From G965216695 sp965216695 (lineage in GTDB: Bacteria > Pseudomonadota > Gammaproteobacteria > Pseudomonadales > Azotimanducaceae): 64,000 nucleotides of DNA. The notes beneath the pieces were generated by a model, which worked only from the letters and a program-made list of their open reading frames with translations, was not told the origin of the DNA and did not search any database. The stretch's first letter is position 1. The number at the start of each line of letters is the position of its first letter. The DNA is taken from contig OZ244212.1 of NCBI GenBank assembly GCA_965216695.1, forward strand, positions 3,410,001 through 3,474,000, written 5' to 3'. The position numbers and the translations under genes were made by a program. Below are positions 51,420 to 62,235 of this stretch, piece after piece.

Positions 51420-52729
51420 GCCGAGCCTGGCACGCTCGGATCTGGCGACTCACGTGGCCGGTAATCCTCGCCAACATTTCGGTTCCGCTGGTGGGGCTTG
51501 TGGACACCGCGGTCATGGGGCGCATGCCCGACGCAAGCTATGTTGGCGGGGTAGCCGTTGGCGCTGCAATGTTCAGCTCGCTGTACTGGCTGTTCGGCTT
51601 CCTGCGGATGAGCACCACGGGCCTGTGCGCGCAGGCGTTCGGGGCGCGGCAGGCGGACGCACTCACCGCCACCGCGTTACGCGCGGTGGCGGCCGCGGTG
51701 CTCCTGAGTGTTGTGATTGTCGGCCTCAGCCCGTGGTTCGATACGGCGATGGCCGCGCTGTTCGCGGCCGATGCAGACGTCCACGCGCATGCGGTCGACT
51801 ATGTTGCAATTCGTGTGTTCGGCGCCCCGGCGTACCTGCTGCAACTCGTGGCACTGGGTGTGCTGTTCGGCCTTCAGCGGATGCAGCAGGTACTGTGGCT
51901 GACGCTGCTCGTAAACGTGCTCAATACGGTGCTCGACCTGGTGTTCGTGCTGTATTTCGGCTGGGGCGTGGCAGGTGTCGCGGCGGGTACCGCAATCAGC
52001 GAGTGGGTAGCGGCAATCGTGGGCATGAACTGGGCGGTGTCGGCGATTCGCGCGGAAGGCGGCGTGCGTATACCGGAGGGCGTGTGGATTGCCGCGCGTG
52101 TGCGCGCGCTGTTTGTGACCAGCACCAATCTGATCGTGCGCACGTTCTTCGTACAGCTGCCGTTCCTCGCGACTACGATGGTGGGCGCCCGCTTGGGCCA
52201 GGAAACGCTGGCTGCCAACACCATCCTGATGCAGTTCTTCTTCGTGATGACGTTCGGCCTGGACGCGTTTGCCCACACGGTGGAAACGCTCACCGGCCAG
52301 GCGGTCGGGGCGCGCGACCGGTCTGCACTTCGGGCGGCGGTTTCGCACACGCACCTATGGGCCGGCGGCCTCGCGCTTCTGCTGAGCGCCGTGCTCTGGG
52401 TCGGTGCGCCCTGGTTCGTCGCAGCGATGACCACGTTGCCCGACGTGGCAGACGCGGCGCACAGGTACCTGCCCTGGGTAATCGTGCTGCCGCTGTTTGG
52501 CGTTTGGGCGTTTCAATACGACGGCATCTACATCGGCGCGCTGGAGACGCGGGTGTTGCGCAACAGCATGATGATTGCAGCGCTCGCCTACGGAATCGTT
52601 CTGGCGTTGACCATTCAACGGCTCGGTAACCACGCGCTGTGGCTCGCGATGAACGCGTTCATGTTGGTTCGCGGCGTGCTGCTCGCGCTGCGTTACAACG
52701 CATTGGTTGCGCGCGTGTTACCGCAGTGA
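51416..52729 (+). CDS. MATE family efflux transporter (DinF-like)
   Basis: 437 residues, about twelve membrane segments. The start LTWPVILANISVPLVGLVDTAVMG and the DinF-type segment GARLGQETLAANTILMQ agree with DinF-like MATE proteins, which export drugs or protect from oxidative stress. It uses a TTG start that overlaps the hydrolase stop by 4 bases, and its TGA overlaps the next ATG (TGATG). Distinct from the MATE gene at 18909. Confidence 0.92.
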   Translation: MSRAWHARIWRLTWPVILANISVPLVGLVDTAVMGRMPDASYVGGVAVGAAMFSSLYWLFGFLRMSTTGLCAQAFGARQADALTATALRAVAAAVLLSVVIVGLSPWFDTAMAALFAADADVHAHAVDYVAIRVFGAPAYLLQLVALGVLFGLQRMQQVLWLTLLVNVLNTVLDLVFVLYFGWGVAGVAAGTAISEWVAAIVGMNWAVSAIRAEGGVRIPEGVWIAARVRALFVTSTNLIVRTFFVQLPFLATTMVGARLGQETLAANTILMQFFFVMTFGLDAFAHTVETLTGQAVGARDRSALRAAVSHTHLWAGGLALLLSAVLWVGAPWFVAAMTTLPDVADAAHRYLPWVIVLPLFGVWAFQYDGIYIGALETRVLRNSMMIAALAYGIVLALTIQRLGNHALWLAMNAFMLVRGVLLALRYNALVARVLPQ

Positions 52730-53466
52730 TGCAGCCAGAGGAAATAGCGTTTCCGCCGTTGCCGAGCGGGATGGACGAAAGCGTCGATGCGGGTGAGTTT
52801 GTGCAGTGGCACGCGCGCATCACGCTGCTGTTCGGAGCGCGCAGTGATGGGGGACGCGATAGCGCAGACTCGGGTTCGATGGACGTTCCGTGCGGTGACT
52901 GTTCGGCGTGCTGCCGTTCGGCGCAGTTCGTTCACGTGCGTGCGGACGAGCGCCGTGCGCTGTCGGTGATTCCGGCCGCACTGCTCGTACCCGCACCGGG
53001 CACGGCGTCGGGGGAACGCGTGCTGGGATTCGACGCGCACGGCAACTGCCCAATGATGAGCGACGACGGTTGCACGATCTATGCGGAACGTCCGCAGACG
53101 TGCCGGTCGTACGATTGTCGTGTATTCGCCGCGGCCGGTGTCGAACCGGATCAGCCGCGAATTGCCGAGCGAACTGCGCTCTGGCGATTTACCTACCGCG
53201 ATACAGCCGCACGCGACCTGCATCGTTCGGTTCTGGCGGCGGGTAGGTTCCTGAGCGCGCATCGTGATGCATTGGAACGGTTCGGCGTGCGCGTGCCGCT
53301 GCAGCGGGCGATATCGGCGATCCGTATCGCGCCCCTGTTCGAGCGTTGGTTGGTGCAGCGTCGTACGGACGGCGCGGGGGTATTGGTCGAGGACGCGCTA
53401 CCGCGTGTTGCGGGTGCGCTTGAGTTAGTCCGTCACACGATCTTCGACCCCGACTTGCCCCAGTAG
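52729..53466 (+). CDS. YkgJ family cysteine cluster protein
   Basis: 245 residues. CGDCSACCRS (Cys55, 58, 61, 62) and GCTIYAERPQTCRSYDC carry the cysteines of the YkgJ zinc/iron-binding cluster. The role of the family is not known. The ATG at 52729 overlaps the MATE stop by one base, so it is coupled to that gene. Its end overlaps the convergent acyl-CoA synthetase gene by 34 bases. Confidence 0.9.
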   Translation: MQPEEIAFPPLPSGMDESVDAGEFVQWHARITLLFGARSDGGRDSADSGSMDVPCGDCSACCRSAQFVHVRADERRALSVIPAALLVPAPGTASGERVLGFDAHGNCPMMSDDGCTIYAERPQTCRSYDCRVFAAAGVEPDQPRIAERTALWRFTYRDTAARDLHRSVLAAGRFLSAHRDALERFGVRVPLQRAISAIRIAPLFERWLVQRRTDGAGVLVEDALPRVAGALELVRHTIFDPDLPQ

Positions 53467-54986
53467 GCGTCTTTCAGCAGGCGCTTGTAGAGCTTGCCGG
53501 TGGGCAGGCGCGGCAGTTCGTCCATGAAGTCGATTTGCTTCGGGCACTTGTAGTGCGCGATGTGTTCGCGTGTGTATTCGAGCAGTTCCTGTTCCAGCTC
53601 AGCGTCCGCGGCGATGCCTTGGGCGGGTTGTACGACCGCGCGCACTTCCTCGCCCATCTCCTGATTCGGTGCACCGACCACGGCGACGTCGGCCACTTTG
53701 GGGTGCATGATGATCGCGTCTTCGATTTCCTGCGGGTAAATGTTTACGCCCCCGGAGATGATCATGAAGGTCGCACGGTCTGTCAGAAACAGATACCCGT
53801 CGTCGTCCACGTAGCCCACGTCGCCGAGCGCGGTCCAGTTGGCGTGCTTTGGATGTTGCGTGTCTTTGGTTTTCGCGTCGTCCTTGTGATACGCAAAGGC
53901 CATCTCGGGAAGTTCGAAGTACACGATGCCGGCTTCGCCGTTTGGCAGCTCGTTGCCGTCCTCGTCGCAGATATGAACCACGCCGAGGATCGGCTTGCCG
54001 ACCGTTCCTGGATGGTCCAGCCACTCCTGTGGCGTGACGTGGGTGAAGCCGTTGATCTCCGTGCCCGCGTAGTACTCGTAGATGATCGGCCCCCACCAGT
54101 CGAACATCTGCTGCTTGACTGCCACCGGGCAGGGCGCGGCCGCGTGAATGGCGACGCGGTGCGAACTGAGATCGAACCCGGTGCGTTCTTCTTCCGGCAG
54201 TTTCAGCATGCGGGTGAACATGGTCGGTACCCACTGGCTATGGGTCACCTTGAACTTTTCGATTGCGCGCAGTGCTCCGACTTCGTCGAAGCGCGGCATC
54301 ATCACCACAGTGCCTCCGAGCGACTGGCAGGCAGTACAGAAGCCGATCGGCGCGGAGTGGTACAGCGGCGCGGGTGAAAGGTACACCGTGGTCTCGTCGA
54401 ACCCCCACAACCCCTTCTGTAGCATCCCTACCGTGCCGGTGTCCTCGTGAATCTTGTTCGCCAACGGCGGGCGGTAGATTCCCTTCGGACGTCCGGTCGT
54501 ACCGGAGCTGTACAGCATGAATTGACCGGCAGGTTCGTCGGCCAGCTTTTCAGCGGGGTAACCTTCGATCTGCTGTTCGTAGGAGTCGAATCCGGACGCC
54601 GTACCGTCCACCATCAGCCACGTGTGACAATTGGGCGCATAGCCGGGAATGTTCACAGCCACGTCTTCGAGTTTGGCCGACGTGATCAACGCCTGCGCTT
54701 CGCAGTTGTCGACGATGTAGCCTGCTTCCTCGTCCGTCAGATAGCGGTTGACGGTGGTGAGGTACAGACCGGAACGCAACGCTGCCCACACCACTTCGAA
54801 GAAGCGCATGTGGTTTTCCATGAAGATTGCGACGTGGTCGTTGGGTCGCAGTCCTTTCGCCCACAGCAGTTGCGCCAGCTGGTTCGAGCGGTCGTCGAGT
54901 TCCTTGAACGAGATTGTCTCTCCGGTCAGTGCGTGAATTACCGCGGGTTTGTCCGGCATGGACTGCGACCAGGTACCTGGATACAT
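53433..54986 (-). CDS. AMP-dependent acyl-CoA synthetase
   Basis: 517 residues of the ANL superfamily. The P-loop is YSSGTTGRPKGIY, and YEYYAGTEINGF, YLFLTDRATFMIISGGVNIYPQEIE and LPRLPTGKLYKRLL (catalytic Lys) follow. The enzyme activates a carboxylic acid to acyl-CoA via acyl-AMP. The sequence resembles FadD-like synthetases with broad substrate range. The ATG at 54986 has AGGAG. Convergent with the YkgJ gene, with a 34-base antisense overlap. The LLM gene 38 bases upstream may be cotranscribed. Confidence 0.93.
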   Translation of the reverse strand: MYPGTWSQSMPDKPAVIHALTGETISFKELDDRSNQLAQLLWAKGLRPNDHVAIFMENHMRFFEVVWAALRSGLYLTTVNRYLTDEEAGYIVDNCEAQALITSAKLEDVAVNIPGYAPNCHTWLMVDGTASGFDSYEQQIEGYPAEKLADEPAGQFMLYSSGTTGRPKGIYRPPLANKIHEDTGTVGMLQKGLWGFDETTVYLSPAPLYHSAPIGFCTACQSLGGTVVMMPRFDEVGALRAIEKFKVTHSQWVPTMFTRMLKLPEEERTGFDLSSHRVAIHAAAPCPVAVKQQMFDWWGPIIYEYYAGTEINGFTHVTPQEWLDHPGTVGKPILGVVHICDEDGNELPNGEAGIVYFELPEMAFAYHKDDAKTKDTQHPKHANWTALGDVGYVDDDGYLFLTDRATFMIISGGVNIYPQEIEDAIIMHPKVADVAVVGAPNQEMGEEVRAVVQPAQGIAADAELEQELLEYTREHIAHYKCPKQIDFMDELPRLPTGKLYKRLLKDAYWGKSGSKIV

Positions 54987-55023
54987 GTGTTTCTCCTGTG
55001 CGTCGGGTCTGCTCGGTTGAGGG

Positions 55024-56067
55024 TCAGGAAGTCGGTGGCGTATTGAGGCGCGCGCAGTCGGCCATCAGTCGAATCGCGTCGGCGTCGCCGTTGATCGTCA
55101 GACCCGTTACCCCGGTATCCTCCCAATCGCGGAAACGTTTGCGTATTCGCTCGGCGGGACCAACTAACGCACCCTGATCGACGAACTCGTCGGGCACGGC
55201 GGCGATGGCTTCGTCCTTGCGTTTGGCCAGATACAGTTCCTGAATGCGCTCGGCGGCGTCGCCGAAACCGCGACGAATCATCATCTCTTTGTGGAAGTTC
55301 TTGTTCTTGTGACCCATCCCGCCGACGTAGAGGGCTATCCCCGGTTTCAGCCGGTCCAACGCCGCCTGCACGTCGTCGGTTACCTGAACCTGGGTCATTG
55401 CCTGACTTTCGAAGCCGCTGCGTGGCTTTCCACCGCGCTCCAGACCTTCTTCGATCCAGGGTTCGTACAGGTTCGCCGATTCCGGTACGTAGCCGAGGGG
55501 CAGCCAGCCGTCTGCGATCTCGGCGGTGAGCTTTACCGTGGCTTCCATGCCCGTGCCCAGGAAAACCGGGATGTCCGGGTTCATGTGAAGAATCGACTTC
55601 AACGGCTTGCCGACGCCCATTGCGCCCGGTCCTGCGTACGGCAGCGCGATCTCCCGCCCGTCGTGCACCACCGGTTCTTCCCGGGCCCAGATCTTCTTCA
55701 TAATCGTTACGTAGTCTTTGATCCGGTAGTAGGGACGGCCCCAGGGCTGTCCGTACCAGCCTTCGACGATCTGCGGGCCGCTTACGCCCAGGCCGCAGAT
55801 GACGCGGTTGCCTCCGGCCAGCTGATCCAGCGTGGCCATCGCCATTGCGGCGTTGGCGGGCGTCCGCCCGGCGAGTTGCAACACCGCGGTTCCGAGACGA
55901 ATGCGATCGGTGTGCGCCGCAATGTAGGCGAGCGGCGTGATCGCATCCGAGCCGTATGCTTCGGCGGTCCAGACGGAGTCATAGCCCAACGACTCGGCCA
56001 GTTGTACATCGGCCATCGGCAGCGACAGTTGCGCCCCGCTGTAGCCAAGCATGAGTCCTAGCTTCAT
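55024..56067 (-). CDS. LLM class flavin/F420-dependent oxidoreductase
   Basis: 347 residues of the luciferase-like fold: MKLGLMLGYSGAQLSLPMADVQLAESLGYDSVWTAEAYGSDA, then IRLGTAVLQLAGRTPANAAMAMATLDQLAGGNRVICGLGVSGPQIVEGWYG and LGTGMEATVKLTAEIADGWLP. This closely follows actinobacterial F420-dependent LLM proteins. It lies 38 bases upstream of the acyl-CoA synthetase gene. The ATG at 56067 has GGGGGAAGG. Cofactor not proven. Confidence 0.9.
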   Translation of the reverse strand: MKLGLMLGYSGAQLSLPMADVQLAESLGYDSVWTAEAYGSDAITPLAYIAAHTDRIRLGTAVLQLAGRTPANAAMAMATLDQLAGGNRVICGLGVSGPQIVEGWYGQPWGRPYYRIKDYVTIMKKIWAREEPVVHDGREIALPYAGPGAMGVGKPLKSILHMNPDIPVFLGTGMEATVKLTAEIADGWLPLGYVPESANLYEPWIEEGLERGGKPRSGFESQAMTQVQVTDDVQAALDRLKPGIALYVGGMGHKNKNFHKEMMIRRGFGDAAERIQELYLAKRKDEAIAAVPDEFVDQGALVGPAERIRKRFRDWEDTGVTGLTINGDADAIRLMADCARLNTPPTS

Positions 56068-56143
56068 CCTTCCCCCGCCATTATGTTGTTGTTTGACTGA
56101 AGCTTACCGCCAGGTTGGGCCGGATGCGAATCGCGACCGCTGG

Positions 56144-57964
56144 TCAGGCGGCGTCGTCCTTGAGCGTTTCTGTGCCGTCTACTGCGGCGCGCTCGGCGAG
56201 TTGCCGCATCGCCTGATCCGTTGTGAAAAACACGCTCCCGGACAGGTTCTGCAGAAAGTCGGTGGCCTCGAGTTGCGTCATGACTGAACCCTTGATCTCA
56301 CTCAGGTGCAGCTTGATGCCGAGGCGTTGGAAGCTGTCGTTGACGCGGTGCAGCATTTCCAATCCGGTGGCGTCGATCATGTTGATCGCGCTGCACACGA
56401 CCAGCAGGTGTTGAGTTTCCGGGCGCCGTTGCACCACCTTCAACAGTTTAGTCTCCACCTGGTTGGCGTTGGCGAAGTAGAGGTTTTCGTCGATCCGCAC
56501 GGCACACACGTGTTGCAGCGTTTCCACGTCGTAGCGGCGCACCGCGCGAAAATGTTCGGTACCGCCAATCCGTCCGACGAGGGTGATGCGGGGGCGACTC
56601 GATTGGCGTATGAAAAATGCGATGGACAAACCTACGCCCGTTAAAAGCCCTGTCTCTACGCCGAAAAAGAGGACCGTGAGCAAGGTTGCAATCTGAGTGT
56701 AGGCATCCTCCGAGTAGAATCGCCATTGTTCACGCAGACTGCGGAAGTCGATCAGCTGCACCACCGACACAATGATGATGGCAGCCAGCACCGCTTGCGG
56801 TAGTCGCGCTAGCGCCGGCGTAAGGAACATGACCGTAAGCAGCACAATCACAGTGCCCATCATCGTGCTGACCGGGCTGCGCGCGCCGGCCTGATAGTTC
56901 ACGCTGGAGCGCGAGAAGCTACCGGCAACCGGGTAGGCGCCCGTGAATGCTGCACCAATGTTCGCAGCCCCAAGCGCAATCAGTTCCTGGTGACTGTTGA
57001 TGCGCGCGCGTTGTCGTGTCGCGAGAGCCGAACCGATGGAAAAACTCTCAACGTACGCAACGAGCGCGACCATTGCAGCGACCGGCGCCAGATCCAGCCA
57101 GAGGTCGAGCGCGAAGTAAGGCCGCGCGGGGTCCGGGAGTCCGCCGCGCACCTCACCCACCACAGCCACGCCGTGTGCCACGTCGAGGTCCATTGCAACG
57201 ACCGCAATACCGGCGGCGAACGCGACGACGACGGGCCCGAGCCTGGCGAATGGGTGTTCGCTCGGAAAATCGGACACGACCAGGCGCACGACGGCAACGG
57301 TGATGTAGCGGATCACCGTCAGCGCAACGAGCGCGCAGGCGCCGATGGCCAGCGTCGCGTGATTCCAGGAACCTGCGTTGTCCACAAGACGAAGGATCGT
57401 CCCGACCGGATTGTCGTACATGCCGGTCTCGATGCCGGTCAGCGCGCCGAGTTGGCTGATGATGATGACGATCGCGGCGGCATTGACGAAACCGGCGATG
57501 ACCGGCTGGCTCAGCAGGTTCACCAGGCCGCCCATCTGCGACACGCGCAAGGTCAGAAGCATCAAGCCGCTCTGCAGGCTCAGGATGGTAGCTATCGTGA
57601 TGGGTTCGACGTTGTGCTTCGGCGCGTATGCACCCACTGCCCCCGCCACCATCAGCGCGGCTACCGCAACCGGCCCCACAACCAGGTGACGCGAGGAACC
57701 GAGCAGCGTGTAGACGAGGGTGGGAACCAGGCATGCGTACAAGCCGGTTTGAGGGGGCAGTCCGGCCAGCATCGCGTACGCGACTGCCTGTGGAACCGTG
57801 ATGATGCCGACGATTGCGCCGGCAACGAGATCGTTGGGAAAGTCTCCGCGCCGGTACTGTTGCACCACTCCGATGATCGGAAGGTAGCTCTGCCAGTTTT
57901 TGACGCGTAGTTCGAAAGCCACGACCGTGGACGGTTGGGGGTGACGATGTATTGTAGCCCGCAC
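56144..57964 (-). CDS. SulP family anion transporter with STAS domain
   Basis: 606 residues. The N-terminal two thirds have about 12-14 membrane segments (GDFPNDLVAGAIVGIITVPQAVAYAMLAGLPPQTGLYACL, SFSRSSVNYQAGARSPVSTMM); the C terminus is a STAS domain (ENLYFANANQVETKLL, NMIDATGLEML). SulP proteins move sulfate, bicarbonate or other anions. The longest start is GTG 57964, but it lies within the stem of a small hairpin; GTG 57922 (VAFELRVKNW) is the more likely start. The STAS Ser is replaced by Thr (DATGLE). Confidence 0.93.
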   Translation of the reverse strand: MRATIHRHPQPSTVVAFELRVKNWQSYLPIIGVVQQYRRGDFPNDLVAGAIVGIITVPQAVAYAMLAGLPPQTGLYACLVPTLVYTLLGSSRHLVVGPVAVAALMVAGAVGAYAPKHNVEPITIATILSLQSGLMLLTLRVSQMGGLVNLLSQPVIAGFVNAAAIVIIISQLGALTGIETGMYDNPVGTILRLVDNAGSWNHATLAIGACALVALTVIRYITVAVVRLVVSDFPSEHPFARLGPVVVAFAAGIAVVAMDLDVAHGVAVVGEVRGGLPDPARPYFALDLWLDLAPVAAMVALVAYVESFSIGSALATRQRARINSHQELIALGAANIGAAFTGAYPVAGSFSRSSVNYQAGARSPVSTMMGTVIVLLTVMFLTPALARLPQAVLAAIIIVSVVQLIDFRSLREQWRFYSEDAYTQIATLLTVLFFGVETGLLTGVGLSIAFFIRQSSRPRITLVGRIGGTEHFRAVRRYDVETLQHVCAVRIDENLYFANANQVETKLLKVVQRRPETQHLLVVCSAINMIDATGLEMLHRVNDSFQRLGIKLHLSEIKGSVMTQLEATDFLQNLSGSVFFTTDQAMRQLAERAAVDGTETLKDDAA

Positions 57965-57974
57965 GCTGTGCGGG
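57958..57974. other. hairpin at the SulP upstream region
   Basis: CCCGCAC and GTGCGGG with a GCT loop. It covers the longest possible start codon of the SulP gene and lies between divergent SulP and alcohol dehydrogenase genes. Confidence 0.5.
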
Positions 57975-58052
57975 ACGCAGATTCAGGTCGCAAATACAGT
58001 GTACTCACAGTAGCCTCAACGTTCTGCGCTACAGTCGAGGAAGGGGGACTTA

Positions 58053-59154
<1,102 letters not shown>

Positions 59155-59162
<8 letters not shown>

Positions 59163-60174
59163 TCGCAACGCCTGGCTGGATCAGGTGCGCGAGGACATCA
59201 TCGAGCCTGAGCGCCCCATCGTGGATCCGCACCATCACCTTTGGGATCATCCCGACAGTCGTTATCTGCTCGATGAGCTGCTGGCGGACACAGGGTCGGG
59301 TCACAATGTCGTTGCCACCGTATTCGTCGAGTGCGCCAGCATGTACCGTGCGGGCGGTCCTGAGCCGATGCGCCCGGTGGGGGAGACGGAGTTCGTGAAC
59401 GGCATTGCGGCGATGGCTGCGAGCGGCGGCTACGGCGCAACCGAGGTGGCGGCTGGCATCGTCAGTTTTGCCGACCTGACACTGGGTGCGTCGGTGGGCC
59501 CGGTGCTGGACGAACACATGCGTCTGAGTCCGCGCTTTCGCGGGATCCGGCATGCGTCCGGCTGGGACGCGAGCGATACGGTACGCAATTCGCACACCAA
59601 TCCACCGGCAAAGCTGTTACTACAGGACGACTTTCGCGCGGGATTTGCCGAACTGGGGAGTCGCGGCCTGTCGTTCGACGCATGGATGTATCACGCGCAG
59701 ATACCGGATCTGGTCGATCTTGCCCGGTCGTTTCCGAATACCACCATCGTTTTTGATCACTTCGGCGGTCCGTTGGGGATTGGGCCGTACAAGGGCAAAC
59801 AGGATGCAATCTTCGACCGCTGGTGTGAGGACGTCCGTCTGCTCGCGGCCTGCGACAATGTGTACGCAAAACTTGGTGGCGCGGTAATGCCGATCAACGG
59901 CCATGGCTTTCACAAGCGCCCGCTACCGGCGTCGTCTGACGAGGTGGTGGAGGCCACGGGACGCTACCACACGCACGCGATCGACTGTTTCGGCGCCGAA
60001 CGCTGCATGTTCGAGAGTAACTTCCCCGTCGACAAAGCCAGCGTGTCCTACGCGGTACTGTGGAATGCGTTCAAAAAGATTGGTGCCCGCTACTCTGCGT
60101 CGGAATGTGATGCGCTGTTTTCCGGTGCCGCGCGCAACGCGTACCGACTGAATGGTGCCGGAACGGACGATTGA
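59155..60174 (+). CDS. amidohydrolase family protein (TIM barrel)
   Basis: 339 residues. The metal-binding motif VDPHHHLWD near residue 22, FDHFGGP and FESNFPVD near the end match the COG3618 family of predicted metal-dependent hydrolases of the TIM-barrel fold, which includes lactonases and decarboxylases. It overlaps the alcohol dehydrogenase by 8 bases and the next gene by 4, so the three are coupled. The substrate may be a lactone or acid from the same catabolic route; this is inference. Confidence 0.9.
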
Positions 60175-60731
60175 CTGAGCCGCCGCGGCCGTCGGGCCCC
60201 GTTTGGCGCGCGTTCGCGCGCTTCGTCGCATTCAAGCCGGTGACGCTGTTTTTCATGCACCTGGCAACCTGGGTCGACGGACCGCTGCTGCGCGCATCGG
60301 GCGGTCGCCTGCGGTTGAGCTTTGTCATTCCGGTGGTGCTGTTGCGCTGCACCGGCGCGCGTACAGGACGGACCCGCGATGTGCCGTTGCTGTACGTGCC
60401 GGTGAGCGCGGCGTCGGGTGCGTCGTTCGGTTTCGGCGCGGGAACCAAGATCGTGGTGGGTTCAGGCGGTGGTCGTAACCGCGAGCCGGCCTGGTGTACC
60501 AATCTGCGCGCCCATCCCCGGGTCGCTTGCCTGGCGCACGGTGCGTGGGTGCCGCATGACGCGCACGAATTGTCCGGCGATGCGCGAACGCGCGCGTGGG
60601 CGGAAGCCGTCGAACTCTATCCAAGCTACACGCGGTATCAAGCGCGCGTGGACCGGCAGATTGCGCTGTTCGCGCTGATACCGGTGGAGAGCGGTTGCGG
60701 CATCGACGCGGGCGGGTATGCTACCCGTTGA
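60171..60731 (+). CDS. nitroreductase/F420H2-binding (Ddn) family protein
   Basis: 186 residues. LLRCTGARTGRTRDVPLLYV and IVVGSGGGRNREPAWCTNLRAHPRV are the two signature segments of the Ddn family (split beta-barrel) that bind deazaflavin F420 in actinobacteria. The start is TTG 60171, overlapping the previous stop (TTGA). In proteobacteria such proteins may bind F420 if the host makes it, or another flavin. It lies in the formaldehyde/amidohydrolase operon. Confidence 0.85.
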   Translation: MTEPPRPSGPVWRAFARFVAFKPVTLFFMHLATWVDGPLLRASGGRLRLSFVIPVVLLRCTGARTGRTRDVPLLYVPVSAASGASFGFGAGTKIVVGSGGGRNREPAWCTNLRAHPRVACLAHGAWVPHDAHELSGDARTRAWAEAVELYPSYTRYQARVDRQIALFALIPVESGCGIDAGGYATR

Positions 60732-60751
60732 CGATTGATCGAGGAGAATCG

Positions 60752-61198
60752 ATGCGCATCATTAGCCGTCTGGTCGTTCCTGTATTGCTGTCCGCGACTG
60801 CGGTGCTGGCCTGGGCCGAGGAGGCCTCGCTCGTTTCGCCCGCGCCGATCGGTGCCAAGGTGTATTTCGTTTCGCCCCTCGACGGCGCGATTACCGGCGA
60901 GGAGGTGCAGGTTCGGTTCGGTCTCCGGGGTATGGGTGTGGCGCCCGCCGGTGTGGAACATCCGAACACCGGACATCACCATCTGCTGATCGACCACGAT
61001 GGCGACGTCGACATGACGACGCCGTTGCCGACCTCCGAGCAGGTCGTACACTTCGGCGGCGGTCAGACGGAAACCACCGTGCGCCTGTCGCCGGGAGAGC
61101 ACACGCTTCAGCTTCTTCTCGGCAATCACCTGCACATACCGCACGACCCTCCGGTCATGTCCGAGCGTATAACCATTGAGGTGCTCGCGGCGGAATGA
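60752..61198 (+). CDS. DUF4399 family exported protein
   Basis: 148 residues. A signal peptide (ends AWA) is followed by the DUF4399 signature: GAKVYFVSPLDGAITGEEVQVRFGLRGMGVAPAGVEHPNTGHHHLLID. The three His suggest a metal site, but the function is unknown. The ATG at 60752 has GAGGAG. It lies 20 bases after the Ddn-like gene. Confidence 0.9.
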   Translation: MRIISRLVVPVLLSATAVLAWAEEASLVSPAPIGAKVYFVSPLDGAITGEEVQVRFGLRGMGVAPAGVEHPNTGHHHLLIDHDGDVDMTTPLPTSEQVVHFGGGQTETTVRLSPGEHTLQLLLGNHLHIPHDPPVMSERITIEVLAAE

Positions 61199-61287
61199 CG
61201 CTGGTTGAGCGCGCAGGCAGCGCCGATGGATGACCGGCACTTCCGATCTGTCGTTCGCGCACTAGCGCCGCTGTTCGTGCCGGGCTA

Positions 61288-62136
61288 CTACTGGTAGAAC
61301 TGCGGGCTTTTCTTCAGACCCTGGGCTAACGCCAGCTCGTGCTCGATCCACAGCGTCGCGTTCAAGGACTCGATCAGCGACTCCACCTTGTCCATGGACG
61401 CGAGGGTCTGCTCGGGGTCCACGTTGAATTCGGGCACTCGGCGGAGTTCGCGGCTCTCGGCAAAATGATAGAGATCGCCGGACAGCACAAGCGGCCCGAA
61501 CTGTTTCAGGTTCAGCAGCAGCACCTGATGCCCGGGAGTGTGGCCCGGTGCCGAGATGATCGCGACGTGTCCGTCGCCGAATACGTCTACGTCGCCGTCA
61601 AGAAAGCGTTTCGGCGCGTCCCTCAGTTTGTCATACAGACGCGGATCGAAGATTTCGAGTGGCGAATCCGCAAACGCCGCGTCGTGTTCGGCGCGCTGGA
61701 TCAGCAGTTCTGCATGGGGGAACAGGTTCGCTGCGCCCACGTGGTCGAAGTGAAAGTGGGAGAAGGCGACGAGGTTGATGTCGAGCGGCGATAGTTCGAG
61801 TTCCGCCAGCTGATCGACCAGCGAACGTTCATAGACCATCTTTGCACCGGGTCTTACTTCGATTTCACCTTTGCCCGCCGCAGACAACGGCAGGCCGCCG
61901 TCCCACAACAGGCGCCCTTTGCTGTGCTCAATGAGATAGCACGGAACGAACAGCTCGCGAACCGGCGTTTCCGAGTTTTCGAGGCCGAACATAGACACAT
62001 CGTCCAGCATCAGGCGACCGCAATCCAACACGTACAATTTCAGTGGGGGCGGTGCTTCGGGTTCTCGTTCACAACCCGCTAATCCGGCGAGGAGGGTGAC
62101 AGCTGCGACGATTCGGGCAACGGTTTCTCTGATCAT
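61288..62136 (-). CDS. metallo-beta-lactamase fold lipoprotein, AHL lactonase-like
   Basis: 282 residues. A lipoprotein signal ends LLAGLAGC (Cys22). The metal motif is FSHFHFDHVGAA, with His in PGHTPGHQ and Asp in SGDLYHF. The start KLYVLDCGRLMLDDVSMF resembles the AttM/AiiA-type N-acyl homoserine lactonases rather than beta-lactamases or glyoxalase II. AHL lactonases are usually cytoplasmic, so a lipid-anchored form is notable. The ATG at 62136 is divergent from the sulfotransferase. Another lactone is possible. Confidence 0.82.
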   Translation of the reverse strand: MIRETVARIVAAVTLLAGLAGCEREPEAPPPLKLYVLDCGRLMLDDVSMFGLENSETPVRELFVPCYLIEHSKGRLLWDGGLPLSAAGKGEIEVRPGAKMVYERSLVDQLAELELSPLDINLVAFSHFHFDHVGAANLFPHAELLIQRAEHDAAFADSPLEIFDPRLYDKLRDAPKRFLDGDVDVFGDGHVAIISAPGHTPGHQVLLLNLKQFGPLVLSGDLYHFAESRELRRVPEFNVDPEQTLASMDKVESLIESLNATLWIEHELALAQGLKKSPQFYQ

Positions 62137-62235
62137 GTGGGGTCCGTGCGTGAGGTGGCAGGGAGTGTACGCGCCGCGCTGATGCGATGCCAGAAAGCGG
62201 GGTACCATGAGCGCGACGTAGAGGTAGGAACGACC

